Assembly (NCBI RefSeq): GCF_964340395.1
Contig: NC_135551.1
Coordinates: 22,673,503 to 22,731,002, forward strand
Length of the DNA: 57,500 nucleotides
Source of the DNA: Glandiceps talaboti
Taxonomy: Eukaryota > Hemichordata > Enteropneusta > Spengelidae
Direction of reading: 5' to 3'
Part shown: positions 34,931 through 49,250 of the stretch, in pieces
Layout of the letters: every line of letters starts with the position of its first letter
How positions within the stretch are numbered: position 1 is the first letter of the stretch
The notes under the pieces: generated by a model
The model's database searches: none
Seen by the model: the letters and a program-made list of their open reading frames with translations, nothing else
What the model was told of the DNA's origin: nothing
Translations under genes and position numbers: made by a program

Positions 34931-36247
34931 CTAGTGAAAAGAAATTGATTTTTGTAAACAACTGATCGATAAGTGCAATGTGTATAGCAAATAGGAGTTG
35001 TGAAGGTCTCGTATTTACTACAGTAATGTAGCAATGTTCTGCTCACGGTAAGTATAGATTAGTTCCAACAGAGGACTCTCTTAAGGAAGTGTGTTGGAAC
35101 CCTTATTAATGTAACAAAGACCATAACCATATTGTATTATGTAATATTATGTAAATAACCCAATTTTACAGTTTAACTGTTTAATATCTGAACGTGATTC
35201 ATATGACTTTCAGACATCGAATTTAAAGTTAGTAACTCGGATATGCAACTGCCAACTGAGGCAAAGTTTTTACTTATATAAGGTTAATAAAACCTCAACA
35301 AGCAAAATACGTTCAAGTTGTATAAGCAGAACTTCCTGTTCAATTACTTCACTTTGCAACTGTATATCAACTTTTACGTTTCAATCCTCTATAACTGTAT
35401 ATTTAATTACACTTGTGTATCCCTATGCAATCAATTTGTTTTTCCCCTGAATACATCGTAGCACTGTATGGTAAAATAAACCCATTGCGGGTCATTATGG
35501 TTTCTATTAAGCTCTCAATTTCTCCCAACCGTTCCCCAAAGACTCTCTCATTCTTAAAAAACCATGACAGTGTATTTCTCTCTATATATATTACTGTCTC
35601 GTAGTCGACCACTTCTAGTTAATGTAGACCTTTGTGTTTATCAATGTCTTGATTCTGTAAGCCCCAAATAGCCTATATGATATATGCAAAACAGCTTAGT
35701 TATCAATGTGCTTCAACAGTGTTTCCCATAAGTGCTTCAATAGTTTGACAGATTGCTTTTTCTTCGCCTACTGTGTTATTATTTATACAAGATTAGATTG
35801 AAAGTCAATAAAACTCTTCAAGTCGTCTGATCAAAGTCTTGAACGTGATGCAAAAGAAAACACGACAATTAAAAAAGGGAATTCTTCGAAAACCCCTCAG
35901 TACACGACGTCTAAATCTGGATTTATCGAAGTGTGGCCCATAAGCCCATTACTACAGATCCCTTCGCTCTAAATGAATAGTGCATGTATCCTGGGATTGG
36001 CAATTAGAATGTCCATTGTGTACAATTGATCGATGTTTTAGAAGATATTTGAAAGTAGGTCACCCATGATGTTTTGCATTGAGCTTGTCTGACCAAAAAG
36101 AAAGTTATCCAGAAAATAGCTAACTTTGACAAAATGTGTTAACGTAGAAAGGTTTTAGCACAACGACAGATGCTAATGTACGTAACATTCATTTTGTACA
36201 GTGCGACAAACAGTGAATAACAGACGCCTACGTACATAATCAGAACA

Positions 36248-36352
36248 ATGGGTACTTTGACAAAAATATGTTTCCTTCTATTGAGTGCAATATTTCATCT
36301 GGCTATCTTCATTTTAGTTTCCATTCCGTTGCTGTCGCCTAGGTACTATTAA
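36248..36352 (+). CDS. Candidate small hydrophobic peptide, or signal-peptide exon (34 codons)
   Basis: ATG with A at -3 and G at +4 (favourable context). It is followed by a Lys and a long hydrophobic stretch (Ile-Cys-Phe-Leu-Leu-Leu-Ser-Ala-Ile-Phe .. Ile-Phe-Ile-Leu-Val-Ser-Ile-Pro-Leu-Leu), then Ser-Pro-Arg and a stop at 36350-36352. CCTAG/gtacta near 36342 could be a donor. It might be a signal-peptide exon of an unseen plus-strand gene, a small membrane peptide, or chance. No partner exons were found. Confidence 0.15.
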   Translation: MGTLTKICFLLLSAIFHLAIFILVSIPLLSPRYY

Positions 36353-37382
36353 TAGACATTCCATTTACATGACGGATCTGTGATCAATGGATTTTTTTTC
36401 AAACGTTAATATACCATTAATGTTAAATATTTGATAAGTTCCATGCGTCATAGCATAGTGAAAAGTAGAAATAAAGGGCTTTCAGCAGCTTTTTGATGGA
36501 CTCAAGTGTACGGTGAAAGGGCTAATGTATGTGACGACGAAAACAGGACACGGACATATAACTGCACGTATATCTGTACAAAGAGATTTAATGGCTTTAG
36601 TCACAAAATCTCTGTAACGTGAATAGCATGTTTGTGGTTCTGGAAGACAATAATAGTTGATCCACAATTCTGAGGATGCCGAAAGGATACTGATGCAAGT
36701 GGCATAGTAGTGAGTTTGCGTATGCTATGAATGGTGGGAAGTAATGAAATCAGTGAGCACTGTAGTGAGTATTGTGTAGACTATTCTATGTGGTGACAGA
36801 TATGTCACTAACTTCATCAAACATACAACTAAGAGTGTTACAACTGTTAACAAATATAGCTATGAAACGTTTTGCTTCTCTCACGTGCCTAGATCAATGA
36901 CCCATTGCTTTCAAGTCACGAAAACCACAGAAATTGAATAGAAAGGTAAAAGTGTGCTTCTTGGAACCCAAAGTTAAAGAAGTGATGTTAGTATCAGCAA
37001 CCCGTCATCATATCAGCTCAAAATTTTATTATCAACGAGAATTAAGAAATTTCAGAATATAGATTGATAAAGATAATACTTAAAGTTTATTGTGAATTCC
37101 TCATTGCCTTGAACTTGGACTTACCTGCCACGAATACTCATATATACTATAAAAAACATTTTTTTCATCGAAAGATATATGTGCTGGTAAGTTATTTATT
37201 AGGCATTTAAGTTTATGTAAAGTTATTTAAGTACTGATTTAGACTTAAAGTTTTGAATTAAGTAAGTACTTAAAGTTTCATACCTATTCAAATAACGAGA
37301 ATGGCAATCAATTCACGAACCATAAGGGGTGACGATGATAAAGTTAGAATTAAAACAGTGGCAGGTGTTGCTTTTATCAATT

Positions 37383-37426
37383 ATTCTGTCTGTCTCTGTC
37401 TCTGTCTGTCTGTCTGACTGACTGAC

Positions 37427-37520
<94 letters not shown>
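37383..37520. repeat. CTGT-rich microsatellite
   Basis: CTGT units with short TCTG, ACTG and TC interruptions. Confidence 0.95.
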
Positions 37521-37521
<1 letters not shown>

Positions 37522-38974
37522 ACATTATATACACTTAATGGACATGGTTTAATCCACATAATAAACTGTTTATATTTTGTTCCAGTTCAGCCGTGTACGT
37601 ATCATAAGCTTGCAGTTCTTGCTTCAAAATGTATGTAAGCATACTTAAATGAACATATCAACTGGACTGCATATTTAATGATATTCAGCTGATTGTTAAT
37701 TTATGCAAGATATCAACACAGGGATGAGATTCACGTAGTTCTTGACATCATAGGCGCAAGATATCTACTGATAAATCTGAACGAAATTCCTTGTGATTGG
37801 TCAACGTCACATGACTATCGTCACTCTGCCACATATCGTTTCCATATCTCCGTCCATCATTTTAAACTAAACAACGCTGGACATCAATTGCACCTTCTTA
37901 TTGGGTTTGGGTGATAGTGATATAGCAAATTACAATAATGATGCCTCGGTAAGAAACATCTCTTCACAATGTCAAGATTTCACGGTAAAGTCGTTTTGAC
38001 ATATTTTTGTAGCATAAAAAACCGCAGCATATTTGCCATATTGATGACGACAATCATTAAATATTCATATCTAGGAAAGTCTGTAACTTGTGCATTGGCT
38101 TGTGCTTTTGATGTAAGAATCAGACTAGACAGTGAAAACCACTCAAGTGTGTAACCGATAATAGATAACAGCCATATTTTCTGACTTTTCAAGGAATATT
38201 TAATTATCGTCTAGCGATGGCATAGCCATTAAACAAGTATCGTCGGATCTCTCTTTGTTAATTAAAAATTGAAAAAGAAGGCTCTTTTGGGAGTATTCCT
38301 TTTTATGTACCGTCCGTCTGATGAAATTATTACTGATGCCAGACTAAAAACTGTAACTGTTACCAAGGTGATATTCCCACAGGTGTACAATTTGACGCAC
38401 ACACGAACATAGTTTGACAAGAGCTGATGGCCAGAGCAAATACATGCTGAGGAAGTCCAAGACGACAGATGTGAATACACTATTGCTTCAATTTGGGATT
38501 TAAAACGCGTTGATCTTAACCGGTTTTGACCGCGAAAAAACAATATTGATAGATGGCTTAGAACATGAGAGACACTTACTCATTCTTTGACACCGGTGTT
38601 AGGTCAAGTTGACCTTTTCCACGAGCACGGACCGTTCGTTTTTACACAAATAAACGAAGTCATGTACATTTCTATGAATATATCCATGGATTAAATTACA
38701 CTGGGGAAATACAAGATCGCCAGCTGCAGAAACAAACAGCAAATGTGGATTACTAACGTCATTTCACCAAAGTCATTTTAATATCAATGATTTCATATCC
38801 GAGGAGGTACAGTGGTTGAAGCTTATCGTATCAGTACATTCGATACACCGTCAATAAAACTATGTTGAGTGAGGCTGTATTCCATACGTTTTAGAGGTCA
38901 TCGCTAATGTGTACCTCTGACAACATTCTCATTTCCCTGGATGCCTTTCATTTTCAGTCCCCACTTTAATCAGT

Positions 38975-39041
38975 ATTCACATTCACATTCATATTCATAT
39001 TCATATTCATATTCATATTCATATTCATATTCATATTCATC
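38975..39041. repeat. TTCATA / TTCACA hexanucleotide repeat
   Basis: About eleven hexamer units, the first few with C in place of T. Confidence 0.9.
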
Positions 39042-39549
39042 TAAACATTGTTCTGGTCGTGTATGTGTTCAGTATTTAAGTTAAAAACTTTACTGGTTGA
39101 AAATATTTAAGACAGAAAGACAGGAACTCTATTGAATTATTCTAATATAATATCAATACCGATGCGTGACGTCTACTGCATTACAAATGTCCTCAGGCAT
39201 TGCTAGAACAAGGATTGCATAGTAGAGATTTCCTCGATAATTTGATATATGTATAATAAATTACATTATCGGATCGTTTAAAAGTTATAACTTAATACCA
39301 GGGTTAAATTCAGTCAATTGCAAGTAATGGTGATGTATGCTTCAGTAAGTAGAATACTGCGAGCAAATTTAAAATATGTAGCAAAGATTACTCCCCAAAA
39401 CGTATAAACTCAGTTTGTGCCTCTTCATCGTTATCTGTTGATGAGTAGTATGTAGGCGTCCATATATTCAATCCATATATAATATGATATTTGATACTTG
39501 ATTTGAAGATTTGAAGAAGTTCGCTGATACTAAAAATGATACAATTTAC

Positions 39550-39550
<1 letters not shown>

Positions 39551-39601
<51 letters not shown>
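39551..39601. repeat. TA dinucleotide microsatellite
   Basis: About 25 uninterrupted TA units. Confidence 0.95.
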
Positions 39602-39607
<6 letters not shown>

Positions 39608-40014
39608 TATCAGTGAGATTACAACAACATTTCTTCATATCAATTACCATCTGCCATTATCACCGAGGGCGTATTCAACTCCCTCGCCATTTAATTGTTG
39701 TTAACATATAAATTAAAAATAGATGACGTGTATTTGCAATAAGGGAATTCTATGAATTTCAGCAGTGTAAGCAATGTTGATAATTCATAAGTGTTTATCA
39801 GCCTGATGGAGGTGTATATCTTTAAAGCTAATTACTCGATTATGCGATATAAATGCATTACAAGGGCCGAGGTGTTACGACAAACGATCAGCTTAATTAT
39901 GTAGATTTATTAAACATAGCTCATCTCAACGTTTGATACGTCTTGGTCTGTTGACAAAGACATGTACGTTAGTGATATGTGATTATCCCAACCCGACTTC
40001 AACTCATCATCTTC

Positions 40015-40049
40015 ATTGCATTGCATTGCATTGCATTGCATTGCATTGA
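40015..40049. repeat. CATTG pentanucleotide repeat
   Basis: About six TTGCA/CATTG units. Confidence 0.9.
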
Positions 40050-42479
40050 TCATGAGCAAACGTGTTGTCAAGTTGGGCTTTTAGAGATACGAAATCTGAA
40101 GGATTGCATCAGCTGTGGAAGTAGCACACCAGATAATAAATACCACATCTGGAACATCTACTCTATCTGTTTAAGCTGAATGTTAATAAAGTGTGTAACA
40201 TTTTCCATTTTATGAAGTAAAGGGTGAACAATTTTCCATTTTATGAAGCACCCCCGACAACAACGTTGACGGCATTGTCTGTTCACAGTACAACAAAATA
40301 CTGAATTTTTATATGAGAAACTGGTTATTCAAATTAAAATGTATACGAAATGTGTTTTGCTCTTTCGAATCAGTCTTTAGTTCTTTGGCAGTATCCCTCT
40401 TTTATGTAAAACAGACAATGCTTTTTCATAACTATTTGTATCACCATTTACATTTTCAATACAGAATGAAATGCTGATACAAGGCTTTATCTGTTAAAAG
40501 CCACGATGACAAACGAATGTGTGTAACATATGTACGTGTTATTTTCTATTCGTGAAAAATTGCTTTACATAAAATGTGTACAAAAGATTTCAATCAACGC
40601 ATACAGCTTAGGGTGCAGTGAGGTTGCATTTTGATGGGCATTTTCATCCGGCGATCATATAGAATTAAAATTTGATTTGTCACACTGGCTAATAGGATAC
40701 AAAATCATACCGTCTGTCGCTAAAGACTGCATGATACGTGTCACCTATCGACTTGGCAAATATGTCATCAGAGCGATGTTATCGCGAATCTGACATCTGC
40801 CTCTTTACAAAATTTTAAAACAAAAACAAATATTTCCAAATGATGCAGAAACGAATGTGAAAACACTCAAATCAAGCGACGTGGAAGTCAAGACATAGCA
40901 TCATAAGGAGAAGAACCCATTTGCACTGTTTGCAGTCTATCTTGACACTGTCTCTCCATTATGCCATAGATGTCGTTATTACCAAAGCAAACGTCGTCTA
41001 TTTGTTTGATCGACGGCAATATTCGTTCCCATTTCAACATTGATATGACGCGTCTGTTGCCACTTATATATGACCCTAACCATACAGCAACTCGTTGTCA
41101 AGGAAACTTAAGTTTCAAACTTAACAAAGCGATAGACCTTACTCTTAACCTTTCGTTTCCATTAAAACAATCTCTCCGCGAAGCTTTGATTCTGATAAGC
41201 CATACCAACAGACATCTAAACGAATTCATCAATATTATCAGCATCCATCGACACACTGCAAAGTAACAGTTGTACTCTGCGGAACGATAGCAATCGAGCG
41301 ACTTCCACACAATTTGCATATATTTTTATAATAATAGCATTTCGGTATCTCCCATGTGAATACTTTACACTGCACGTCACATTTCATACGTTTGCAAAAC
41401 ACTGTGACAAATTTGCATCGAATCCCCAACATGGCAAGGAGACATTTGGTGTCATACCTTAACATTCAATCACATCCCACGATCCTTTGACTGCAGACAA
41501 AAGAAACTTGTGTCTGATATTTTCGTATGTTAGTTTAAATAAATATTCTCACATTGATATCTTCACACATAGTAATTCGACCTTTTAGATTAACTAAATT
41601 CTATTCGGTACATTTCAGGATGACCACCTATGGCACAGCTCGTTTAATTTTCGAAAGACATGGGATGAACATTTCAAATTTTATCATAACTTCTGTTTTA
41701 TAAATGATATTAAACAAAACATGCGCAATAGGTCATTTGAAGTGTTTAAGAGATCAGAAGTCAACTTTTTCAATTCGCACACGATTACTATTAGTCACGT
41801 ATTTTTCCGAATACAAAAAAATTATACTATACATCATTTGAAGTTGAGACAAACGAGTTCAACTTCTCAATTGGCACATATATATTCCATTGCCCAGTTC
41901 GGGGGATGTCGTTTGAGAACAGCAGCATGCGTCACAGATTGACTTTGAATAGACGCTCTCCTAAGTGACTTGTCGATTCACGAATGTATAGAGATAAGTT
42001 TCTTGTACAAATTGAAATATCAAGCTCAGTTTTCCAACCGACCTAGTTTCGCGAAGTAGTGAGCCTGTTGGAACACATTATGTTGATGACATCGGCAGAA
42101 CATCTGTCGAAGACCTAGCTACCTGATCTAGCTAATATGTAAATTAAACTTTAGCACACATAATTTGATGAATGACTTTGTTGCAGGGCAATTGCTGTAT
42201 AATATTACCCTGTTATACATTGTAAAGCATATATATTGACTTACTTTTAATCTCTCAGCATGCATCTACCGAGTGAATGTAAACAGTACGATCATGCGTG
42301 TACACTTTACTCAATCATTTTAGTACGCACCATTTGCTGAGTGACTTTGAACCACTAGCACACATGATAAACTATGTCACTATGTTACATGGATATACTT
42401 AGCAAAAGTTCAACTAACATACTGATGTTGTCTGGTCAGGTGCACCTATTAATCAATACCGTATAACAGAAGCCGGTAA

Positions 42480-42727
42480 ACCTGAAGCAAAATGTTGTTT
42501 AGCTCGATAAATATCTTACTAATACTTCTACATACAGTAGAAAACTTTTTAAAAATGTACATCTTCTTGCATTGTTTATTATTTAGTGAGACGATCTGCT
42601 AGGATAATATTGGGTCATGTTAAGAAGTAAACAAAATGTAACGATGGTGAACAGATTTTGTCACCTCAGACGATGACATGCAACAGTCTTAATAACTTTG
42701 TCCTTCCAGGCGACATTCTATTCAGGA
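42480..42727. mobile_element. Decayed relative of the 28372-28685 inverted-repeat element
   Basis: The left end CCTGAAGCAAAATGTTGT and the right end ACATTCTATTCAGG (inverted) match the termini of the 314-bp element with substitutions. Internal phrases ATCTTACTAATAC and CAGACGATGACATG also recur. The 43-bp tandem core is not clearly kept. Confidence 0.5.
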
Positions 42728-45700
42728 TAACTTACCTCACAGTAACACATTAATTGGTTTTATACATAGTCCTATGATTACTGGCTGATTTCGTCATGAA
42801 AACGCCGAGTGATTTGCTAGGTAAATTTGTCATAGTGAGCGGATATGAGTATTCCTCAAATGAATAACCTCGCGTACATGAGGGACATGATGTATGATAG
42901 ACAATGAGACACTGCTTGGTTAATAATGGCAGTCTTTAAAGCTCGCGTGAGACATATATTTTCAGTAGCAGCCGTCGCGTTGCTACAATAGATAACTCTA
43001 TTCTTCGTGTACATTACGGCCCACGTGTAGTTCTGTAAGTCTAAGTCCCGGTAAATGTTATTTGTCGTGAACTTTATGGACAGATTCAAAACGCCTTTCT
43101 CTCAGTAGTCTGAGATTGTAAAATAAACCAATGTGTATTTCAAAAAAATGGTCTTCGCTGGTAAGTGTCGGTAGGTCTGATTTGCTTATTCGAATAAATC
43201 TGAACATTTTTTATATAAACATTTTTGTTGTTATAAGAAGTAATATCCAGATGGTACCCATCATTGATCATGTCATAGTTGCGATTCTCATGAAATTTTT
43301 CTGGCAGTGTCTAAAACAGTGTCGAGGAAAACAAGAGTTGGTAAAATTGTTATTCTTTCTTGACAACGTCTGGCTGATCCGAACACTTCAGGAAATGCTG
43401 GGAATGAATACTAACCCGTGTTTCTTTTTAAATCAACATGAAAACATTATGTAGTACTATTTTGTATTCAAACCCTTTTAATGAAAGCTCAAATAAGAGG
43501 TATTTAACAAGTTTATGTCTATAGAATACACAAAATATCATATTGATTTGAACAGATGTAGATGGAAACGTGAAATTTCATCTCGTGATATTTTAGTGAA
43601 CGAGGATGTATCCGACAAGATGAGAAGATTTCAGCTTAAAGGTTCTAGTAATGAACTTGAAAATGTCGTGGACTTCAAGAGCGTAATAACAAAACATCGC
43701 ATGTGCCGATTTAAGGAAGGTAATTTTTAAATACAAAATGTATCTTTTTTAGGCATTCAAGCACAACAAAAAGACCAGTTTGTCAGTCCTAATTGAGGTG
43801 TACAATGAAACATTTGCCAACTGTGAATATCAAACTAACATCAACGCTTTCGCAAATATCTCCATGGTAATACAGTCAAATTTCAAACGAGTTATCATTT
43901 CAACCATTTTACTTGTGGTTTGCACTTTTGTTTCCCTAAGCGATTATCTTTGTTTCTAACTGCAACCGTGAAAAGCTTGACAATTTCGGGAATTAATACG
44001 TCGGGTAAACAGAGATCATCTGATCGACTTCGTGACCTGAATACATTTGTTTTTACTATCCAATTTTCGTTCTAAGACTTGATTTATAATAGTGCAATTT
44101 ATCCCTAGATGCAAGACTTGTCATGTTGAAGATGAGTCGATTACTTACAATTATGGCTACGTAGTTCCAAAATTGTAAAAGAAGTTAAAACAGCTATGCT
44201 TTTCCCAAGTGTAAAAAATACCGCATTTTGGAAATCACTTGTACTTACAGAGACAGTGTTTTCATGATTACTTCAATTCATTATATATGTTGAAATATTC
44301 AAATTACTAATATAATTTATGGCGAATCATGTCTAGCACCTGGTAGAGTTTACAGCGGGATGTTTGGATATCATTTTTAGAACGATATTATGACGTAATT
44401 ACTTGGGTACCAAAATATACGTAAAGCCCCCACAGTCTCGTTTGCAAAGCTCCTTTGTGCATAAATCAACAGCCTCGGCATATTATCTCAATCCTAATAC
44501 CCTTCCAGGTATGTTTTAATTATTTATGTAAAGGTTTGTTTTATAGCTGAGAAGTAAATAGGGCCTCAGTAACAGCCTATGTCATTTCAAGTATGTTGGC
44601 TTCATTATTCCAGGCCCTTGGGACCTCGAGATGGATGTTGTTTTAAACCAGATCACAGTTCAACAGTTATTATCGGGAAAACTATCCTATGGTAATGGAA
44701 TGGACCCAGGTGACAAGCCATCTGGAATTAGAGCATTGTCCACAAATTAAATCATAGCTAAGGACAACTTAAGCAGAAACCGCCAGGGAAATATTATGGC
44801 TTAATTCCAGCAAACGGTAACCTTCAGTTGCAGGCTACTATCCATTATCAGTTGTATTCCGTGACAAGCAGTACAGATATGTTCAGTAAAAATGATATAA
44901 TAATAGTTGGTATTAAACAACACCATAGAGTTACGCAGCAGTCTGCCTAGTTGCGAATATTAGCTTGTTTGCTGATTTACAGACACAGCAGAATCAATTT
45001 AAACGCCCGTACTACTTATGTTACCGTTTCTGTTTTCATTTCGGGTACTTGCAATCACCTAACGTGTATTGCCATGTACTCACTTGACCCCAGATTGTTA
45101 AATGAACACACATATATAGTGAAGTCAGCCTCAGGCTATGACAATCCACGTGTGCTGTTCAAAAAAGAGAAACCTCTAACTGAGAGAAAAACTCTGCCCG
45201 AGGACACCAATTAAACTGTGCGATTAAGCTGTTACGTGTTTGTGACCACGTTAAGGATAAATGGGACATGCCTATCAAACTAACTAAAGTCTTGCAGATT
45301 GTTGTACGACTGAAGTATTGTACACTCGCAAGACGCCATTTACAGTAACATATAAATCGGATTTAACTGCTTGCACAATAAATTTAGGTTCATTGCACTG
45401 TCCATGAACGAACTTCGTAACATTACCTTTAAGTCGACGGTTTTTTGTTTGACATAAATTCGCTTTTTAAACACACAGACAGCAGACAGACTATACAGAT
45501 AGATACAAACACACAGATACATAGTTAGACACATACACTAGTACAGAGACACAGACACACGTGCAGACACACACAAAGATTCATGCCAATGCCGGATCTA
45601 CACTGAACAAAAATACTAGCTTTTCGGTATCTGCTTTCATGGATATAACAACTATGAATAATTAACGGTCACAGGTGACATGGTAACCTTTGACCTGCGC

Positions 45701-46905
45701 GATGGGGTCATATTTTGACAACCAGACAGTCCCCTGTTAATACGTATTGTGGGAATTGCATGCATGACCTCCTGATTGTAAGGTTCTTTATCAAAGGTCC
45801 CGTTGTGCTATTCAAGGTATATAAGTAAGAAATTATGACAGCATGCCACTATAGTGAGTACACTGAATGATGTACACATAAATTGTAATGTAGGCCCACT
45901 CGAATCACGTCTATGCTGTATATCCTGATTTCATAAAGCATCATAATTTTTTATGGGCTCGTTTGTATTTGATTTTGAGGGAGAAGAAATTCGCATTTAC
46001 GACTGGTATATGGTTGCTTTTACTAACTGTCAACTCGTTAATAGCTCGCGCAAGCAGTCTGCGTCAGTTAACTATTTATGTCTGTCACTCTTCCTCCCTA
46101 TCGGCAGTACAATTTTGAACTATGGTTCACTCCGCCATTTTGAAATTTGAACTGCGCCATATTGGATCGGGTTTGGACCTTTTCAGTCCATCTCTCTAAT
46201 TGTAAGAAGAAAGACCATTGTGTTTCCCCAAGAAATACGTGAATGGGTATACTTCTCTTTAAAAAGATGGAGATAAAAAAAGTTCCCCTAACGCAGATGC
46301 TTTTCGTACAGAGCAGGAATTATGCAATGGTCCCATGATTTTCAATGTCGCCTTCAGGGACAAGGGAGATCGTTCGTGAAGACAATAGCTGTGTTCGCTG
46401 CTTTATAAGATATTTATTTGAAATGATAACAGTACTGTACAAACTATACGACACCAGTTCAGAATACTATATTATTTGTAAAGTCGAAATAAAAGGGGAA
46501 CAAACCTTTCTCCAAAGCAAACGATTGCTAAAATAATTGGGAGGAAAATACTGAAATATTCATTTTTCAAAATGTTTTTCATAAACTAGCGAGTGTAGCA
46601 ATAAGAGCAACCCGCAGCAAGCTCGGTAATTTCTTCAGCCAGAATACTGTAAGGTTTGATTATTTGCTGACAAACTGTAATATAAGGTCAAAGAAAAAAC
46701 TCTATTCCCGGTAACCCGACCAACCCTATTTTAAGTCGCCCACGCTAAACATTGTTTTAACAATAAAAAAGAAGAACTTCTTTGTCTTCCTGATCTTCAT
46801 GTGCGTCTGTTTTCTTTCCACACTCTGCTGCCTGTACATGTGTCATCAAGTTATCACAGACGGGGTATAATGACTAACAGTTCGTTTGGTCGAAGCAGTA
46901 TATTT

Positions 46906-46940
46906 CAAAAAAATAAATAAATAAAAAATAAATAAAAATA
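46906..46940. repeat. AAAT tetranucleotide-rich run
   Basis: Short imperfect AAATA units. Confidence 0.75.
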
Positions 46941-49022
46941 ACATCCTGACCTATGTATCCTATTCTCTGAGGACATGTTATCGTAAACATAGTTTTTTGT
47001 TTTGTTGTCTTATCAAAGTGCTGCATTTTAAAACGCTGTCCTGGTGATCCAAGCAAATACTTATAACGAAACGAATTAAAACATTTGTATATTATTATAT
47101 CAATTTAAGTCAATATATTTATTATGTTATTAATCGAACATTTTGGATTATAACTAAGATGTTTTAATGAATGAACAGCATGTGTTTCAATCCAAACTTT
47201 GGGTGTGAATGTGACACTGACTTGCGCATTAGCTAGTAAGCATGATGTACTATGTAGAGATTTTATAGGGCATTAAATGTGGCATACTCATTAATTACAT
47301 TGTGTTCTTGAACTGCAAATCTAACAATGTCAATACCTCCATGCCTTTAAATGGACCCTGAAATTGGCTCAACTGAAAGCATATAAGGTAGAAGATTTTA
47401 TGCTGATGGTCTGGTAGCCATATGAATCACCCTGTGTCACGCTAGGCCTGGTTAGCACAACAAACCTGTAGGTACATAGTTTTGGATTTCTGTCATCACA
47501 GCACTAAGATTAATTGATTTACATGTTATAAATGTGCTTATCCAATATTATTAATTGTACAAACTGTAATTATAAAATATATGTTTGGTAAATGGTGCGA
47601 GATTATCTGGTATGATATGAAAAGGGAAATACAGCCAACTGATATGTGAAATGAGCCTGTGTTGGCCTGTGTTTCAGACTTTCAAAATGTACTTGTGATT
47701 TATCAGTAACATATTGTGTACTTAGGAGACTGGTTTAGAGAGAAGGCGCAATTATACGTGCCATCAAACAATTTATCGCGCGGGAGCCTCACAATTTATC
47801 TGATATCCGATGCAAGTTTTAATAGATATTCGATACTGGACAACTTATCAACGGTGACTCTAACATATACGTTGATGATAATAACAGTAAATCCTAAAAA
47901 TCCCAACCATCCATTTCACTCAACAGTACCTGCTACTCGAAATATTATTTTAAGAACTTAGAAGGTGTCTGACTTTGAAATACTGAAAATGACGTGCTGT
48001 ACAAGTCAGGAGAAAGTGTAAGAATATATACGTCATCGATGCTAGAAGGTTTTTTCATAATATTTGGTATACGTTCAAGTTTATGTATCTGTAATAACAT
48101 AAATTCTTGCTAGAAGGTCAAAATAAAAAGTGAAGATTTTTTGACGCTCCGAGATTTTAAAATACTATTTCAGGTGCAAATCGAAAATTAGATTTGAAAA
48201 AAAACCTACAGCGTTATTCAAAGAATATTTTAGTTATATTGCATAAATTACCATGGAAACACGCGTCTAGGTGGCAAAATTATATTTCATGTAACGAGAA
48301 TTGTATGTGAATATGTAAATATTTCAGTTCCTTTTTTCATGCAAATTTCTGATGAAAGAAATCCACAACTACAACATTTATTTTATCTTGCTGAATTCAT
48401 CTTCCTTGATGTTTTTCATTTCAGTAATCGTTGAGAAACACGAACATCACAGTTTTCTGTAGTAGTTATTGTATCAGCAGAGAATAGTTTATGACCTTGT
48501 TTAATTGACGTTCTAGCTGAGATGATGATTAATGGACTTTTCCAGGTTTGAATTCACTCTAAATGAACTATAAAATTGATTAACGAGTATTTGATGATAA
48601 TTATGGCTCTATTTAAATTCCTATACTTATATTCATATCACTCATACTCATGACAACATACGTCATGACGGTATGATGATAATAATGTCCAGTTCGGAAT
48701 TACGTAGCTGCAATGACGTAAAATATAAACGTTGTTTTTGCCGTGGGTTGTAATTTTACAATATGCCAATGACACTAATATTATATCAGAAAACATTACA
48801 GGGTGATTAGTGATCAATCACGTAATGGTCATACGGAAATGAGATATCATGATGTTACAGAAAGTCGATTGGGTAATGCGATGTTTCTATAACCTTAACA
48901 AAATTCAGACATTGATAGTATGCACGCATGTAAACAGACTTATTTTCTCATTAAAAAGGAAATAACCATACTGCCATGATATACCTCACGTCTGATGAAA
49001 CAAACTTCAAGACAAGTGTATC

Positions 49023-49250
49023 TTTATGTATGTATGTATGTATGTATGTATGTATGTATGTATGTATGTACGTACGTACGTACGTATGTATGTATGTATG
49101 TATGTGTGTATGTATGTATGTATGTATGTATGTATGTATGTATGTATGTATGTATGTATGTATGTATGTATGCATGCATGCATGCATACATGCATGCAAG
49201 TAGGTAGGTAGGTAGATCTACTTGTCTGTCTGTCTGTCTGTCTGTCTCTG
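49023..49250. repeat. Compound TATG / TACG / CATG / TAGG / CTGT microsatellite
   Basis: Long TATG run interrupted by four TACG units (about 49067-49085), followed by CATG units (about 49171-49197), TAGG units and finally CTGT. The His-Thr-Tyr and Met-Tyr-Val-Cys frames on both strands are artefacts. Confidence 0.95.

Noticed and set aside
37118-37147. Minus-strand ATG with a good gtaagt donor as first exon
   Set aside because: Codes for only Met-Ser-Ile-Arg-Gly before the donor, not hydrophobic, and ends two bases into a codon instead of one.
37980-38192. Signal-peptide-like start (Met-Lys-Ser-Gln-Lys-Ile-Trp-Leu-Leu) as first exon of the minus-strand gene
   Set aside because: The available GT sites leave the wrong phase for the 34930 acceptor, and the hydrophobic stretch is interrupted by Glu and Trp.
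43131-43454. 107-codon plus-strand frame as a gene
   Set aside because: No recognisable domain and no convincing splice context; length is within chance expectation for a window this large. The frames at 40970-41266 and 51475-51801 were rejected for the same reasons.
49023-49250. CRISPR-like regular repeats
   Set aside because: A simple tetranucleotide repeat without spacers, in eukaryotic DNA. The 19505-20214 and 28521-28650 arrays also lack unique spacers between short repeats.
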